Below, piece after piece: positions 23,993 through 24,229 of a stretch of 24,229 bases of DNA. The stretch lies in contig JAEZXS010000217.1 of NCBI GenBank assembly GCA_023442755.1, positions 1 to 24,229 of the forward strand, given 5' to 3'. The notes beneath the pieces were generated by a model. It was not told the DNA's origin and did not search any database. It saw nothing but the letters and a program-made list of their open reading frames with translations. The position numbers and the translations under genes were made by a program. Source of the DNA: Pseudomonadota bacterium (GTDB taxonomy: Bacteria; Desulfobacterota; Syntrophobacteria; Syntrophobacterales; Syntrophobacteraceae). Every line of letters starts with the position of its first letter. Positions within the stretch are counted from its first letter, which is position 1.

Positions 23993-24151
23993 TCAAAGAC
24001 GCGAAGGCAGTACAGAGTTAAAGCGGTTGGTTGTGAGAATGGGGCCGGCAACTGCGATGCCTTGTCGTCGGAGGTGCACATGGATTTTCTCCCACGCGAA
24101 GCCGGTAGAGTAGAGAGGGAAACACAAGATGGTTAGGCCACATGCTTCCAT
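23993..24151 (-). CDS. Possible small protein (52 residues), unknown
   Basis: The ATG at 24151 has an excellent ribosome-binding site (GGGAGG, five bases away) and a frame of 52 codons ending in TGA. The translation MEACGLTILCFPLYSTGFAW then continues EKIHVHLRRQGIAVAG. It is not recognised and its composition is not clearly protein-like. The start region can fold with the upstream GGCCTGCATGCT (pairing with AGCATG-T-GGCC inside codons 2-7), so it may instead be a structured RNA. On the plus strand GGAGGTGCAC precedes an 18-codon frame at 24080 that seems meaningless. Confidence 0.3.
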   Translation of the reverse strand: MEACGLTILCFPLYSTGFAWEKIHVHLRRQGIAVAGPILTTNRFNSVLPSRL

Positions 24152-24229
24152 AGTATCCTCCCTTTCGGGCGGCGTGGCAAAGAGCATGCAGGCCGTACAG
24201 CCTATGTCACCCTCCCCCTCGTGGGACCG

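Noticed and set aside
24060..24229. Possible riboswitch such as a molybdenum-cofactor or cobalamin type
   Set aside because: There are hairpins, but I could not match the conserved bases of any known riboswitch class.

Overview
The window looks like the chromosome of an anaerobic, GC-rich bacterium. A branched-chain amino-acid ABC transporter, an iron-dependent alcohol dehydrogenase and a tungsten-type aldehyde:ferredoxin oxidoreductase sit together, and the opposite end carries ribF, ddl, an HD-domain hydrolase, an IscU/NifU-like scaffold and a methyltransferase. This would fit a Desulfobacterota/Syntrophobacteria-like organism, but that placement is an inference from gene content only.

Layout. 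(1) 1-3860: core-like rightward operon livG(end)-livF-Fe-ADH-AOR. (2) 3861-10043: accessory patchwork. It holds a stand-alone M41-type (HEAGH) peptidase-like gene, a short single-domain ParB-like protein, an IS630-family transposase with a damaged 5' end, a Tat-exported multicopper oxidase, and a decayed hsdM remnant joined directly to a decayed tyrosine integrase. (3) 10044-19254: an AT-richer element of about 9.2 kb lying against the 3' end of a tRNA-Leu(CAG) gene. It is bounded by a 17-bp direct repeat of the tRNA end and all its supported genes read leftward. (4) 19238-24229: core-like tRNA-Leu, ribF, a long palindromic terminator, repeat-rich spacer, ddl, HD protein, IscU-like protein and a methyltransferase.

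The element carries its own large integrase next to the tRNA, then a run of small replication/regulation genes including a HUH-type replication initiator. Next come a long gene of unknown function behind a clear promoter and a nuclease-helicase (DUF2075-type) protein. The left part holds a short antitoxin-like frame, a compact tyrosine recombinase translationally coupled to a pentapeptide-repeat membrane protein, and a last unknown gene. I read it as an integrated mobilizable or satellite-like element. The nuclease-helicase, the unknown gene and the recombinase/pentapeptide pair are the likely cargo and the best candidates for an undescribed system.

Two oddities stand out in the element. Three consecutive small genes (17280 to 16405) each have exactly one in-frame TAG near their start. 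Three other frames break at runs of T/A. Decay, recoding, or (for the runs) sequencing error are all possible. I could run no database search, so family calls rest on motifs read from the translations.
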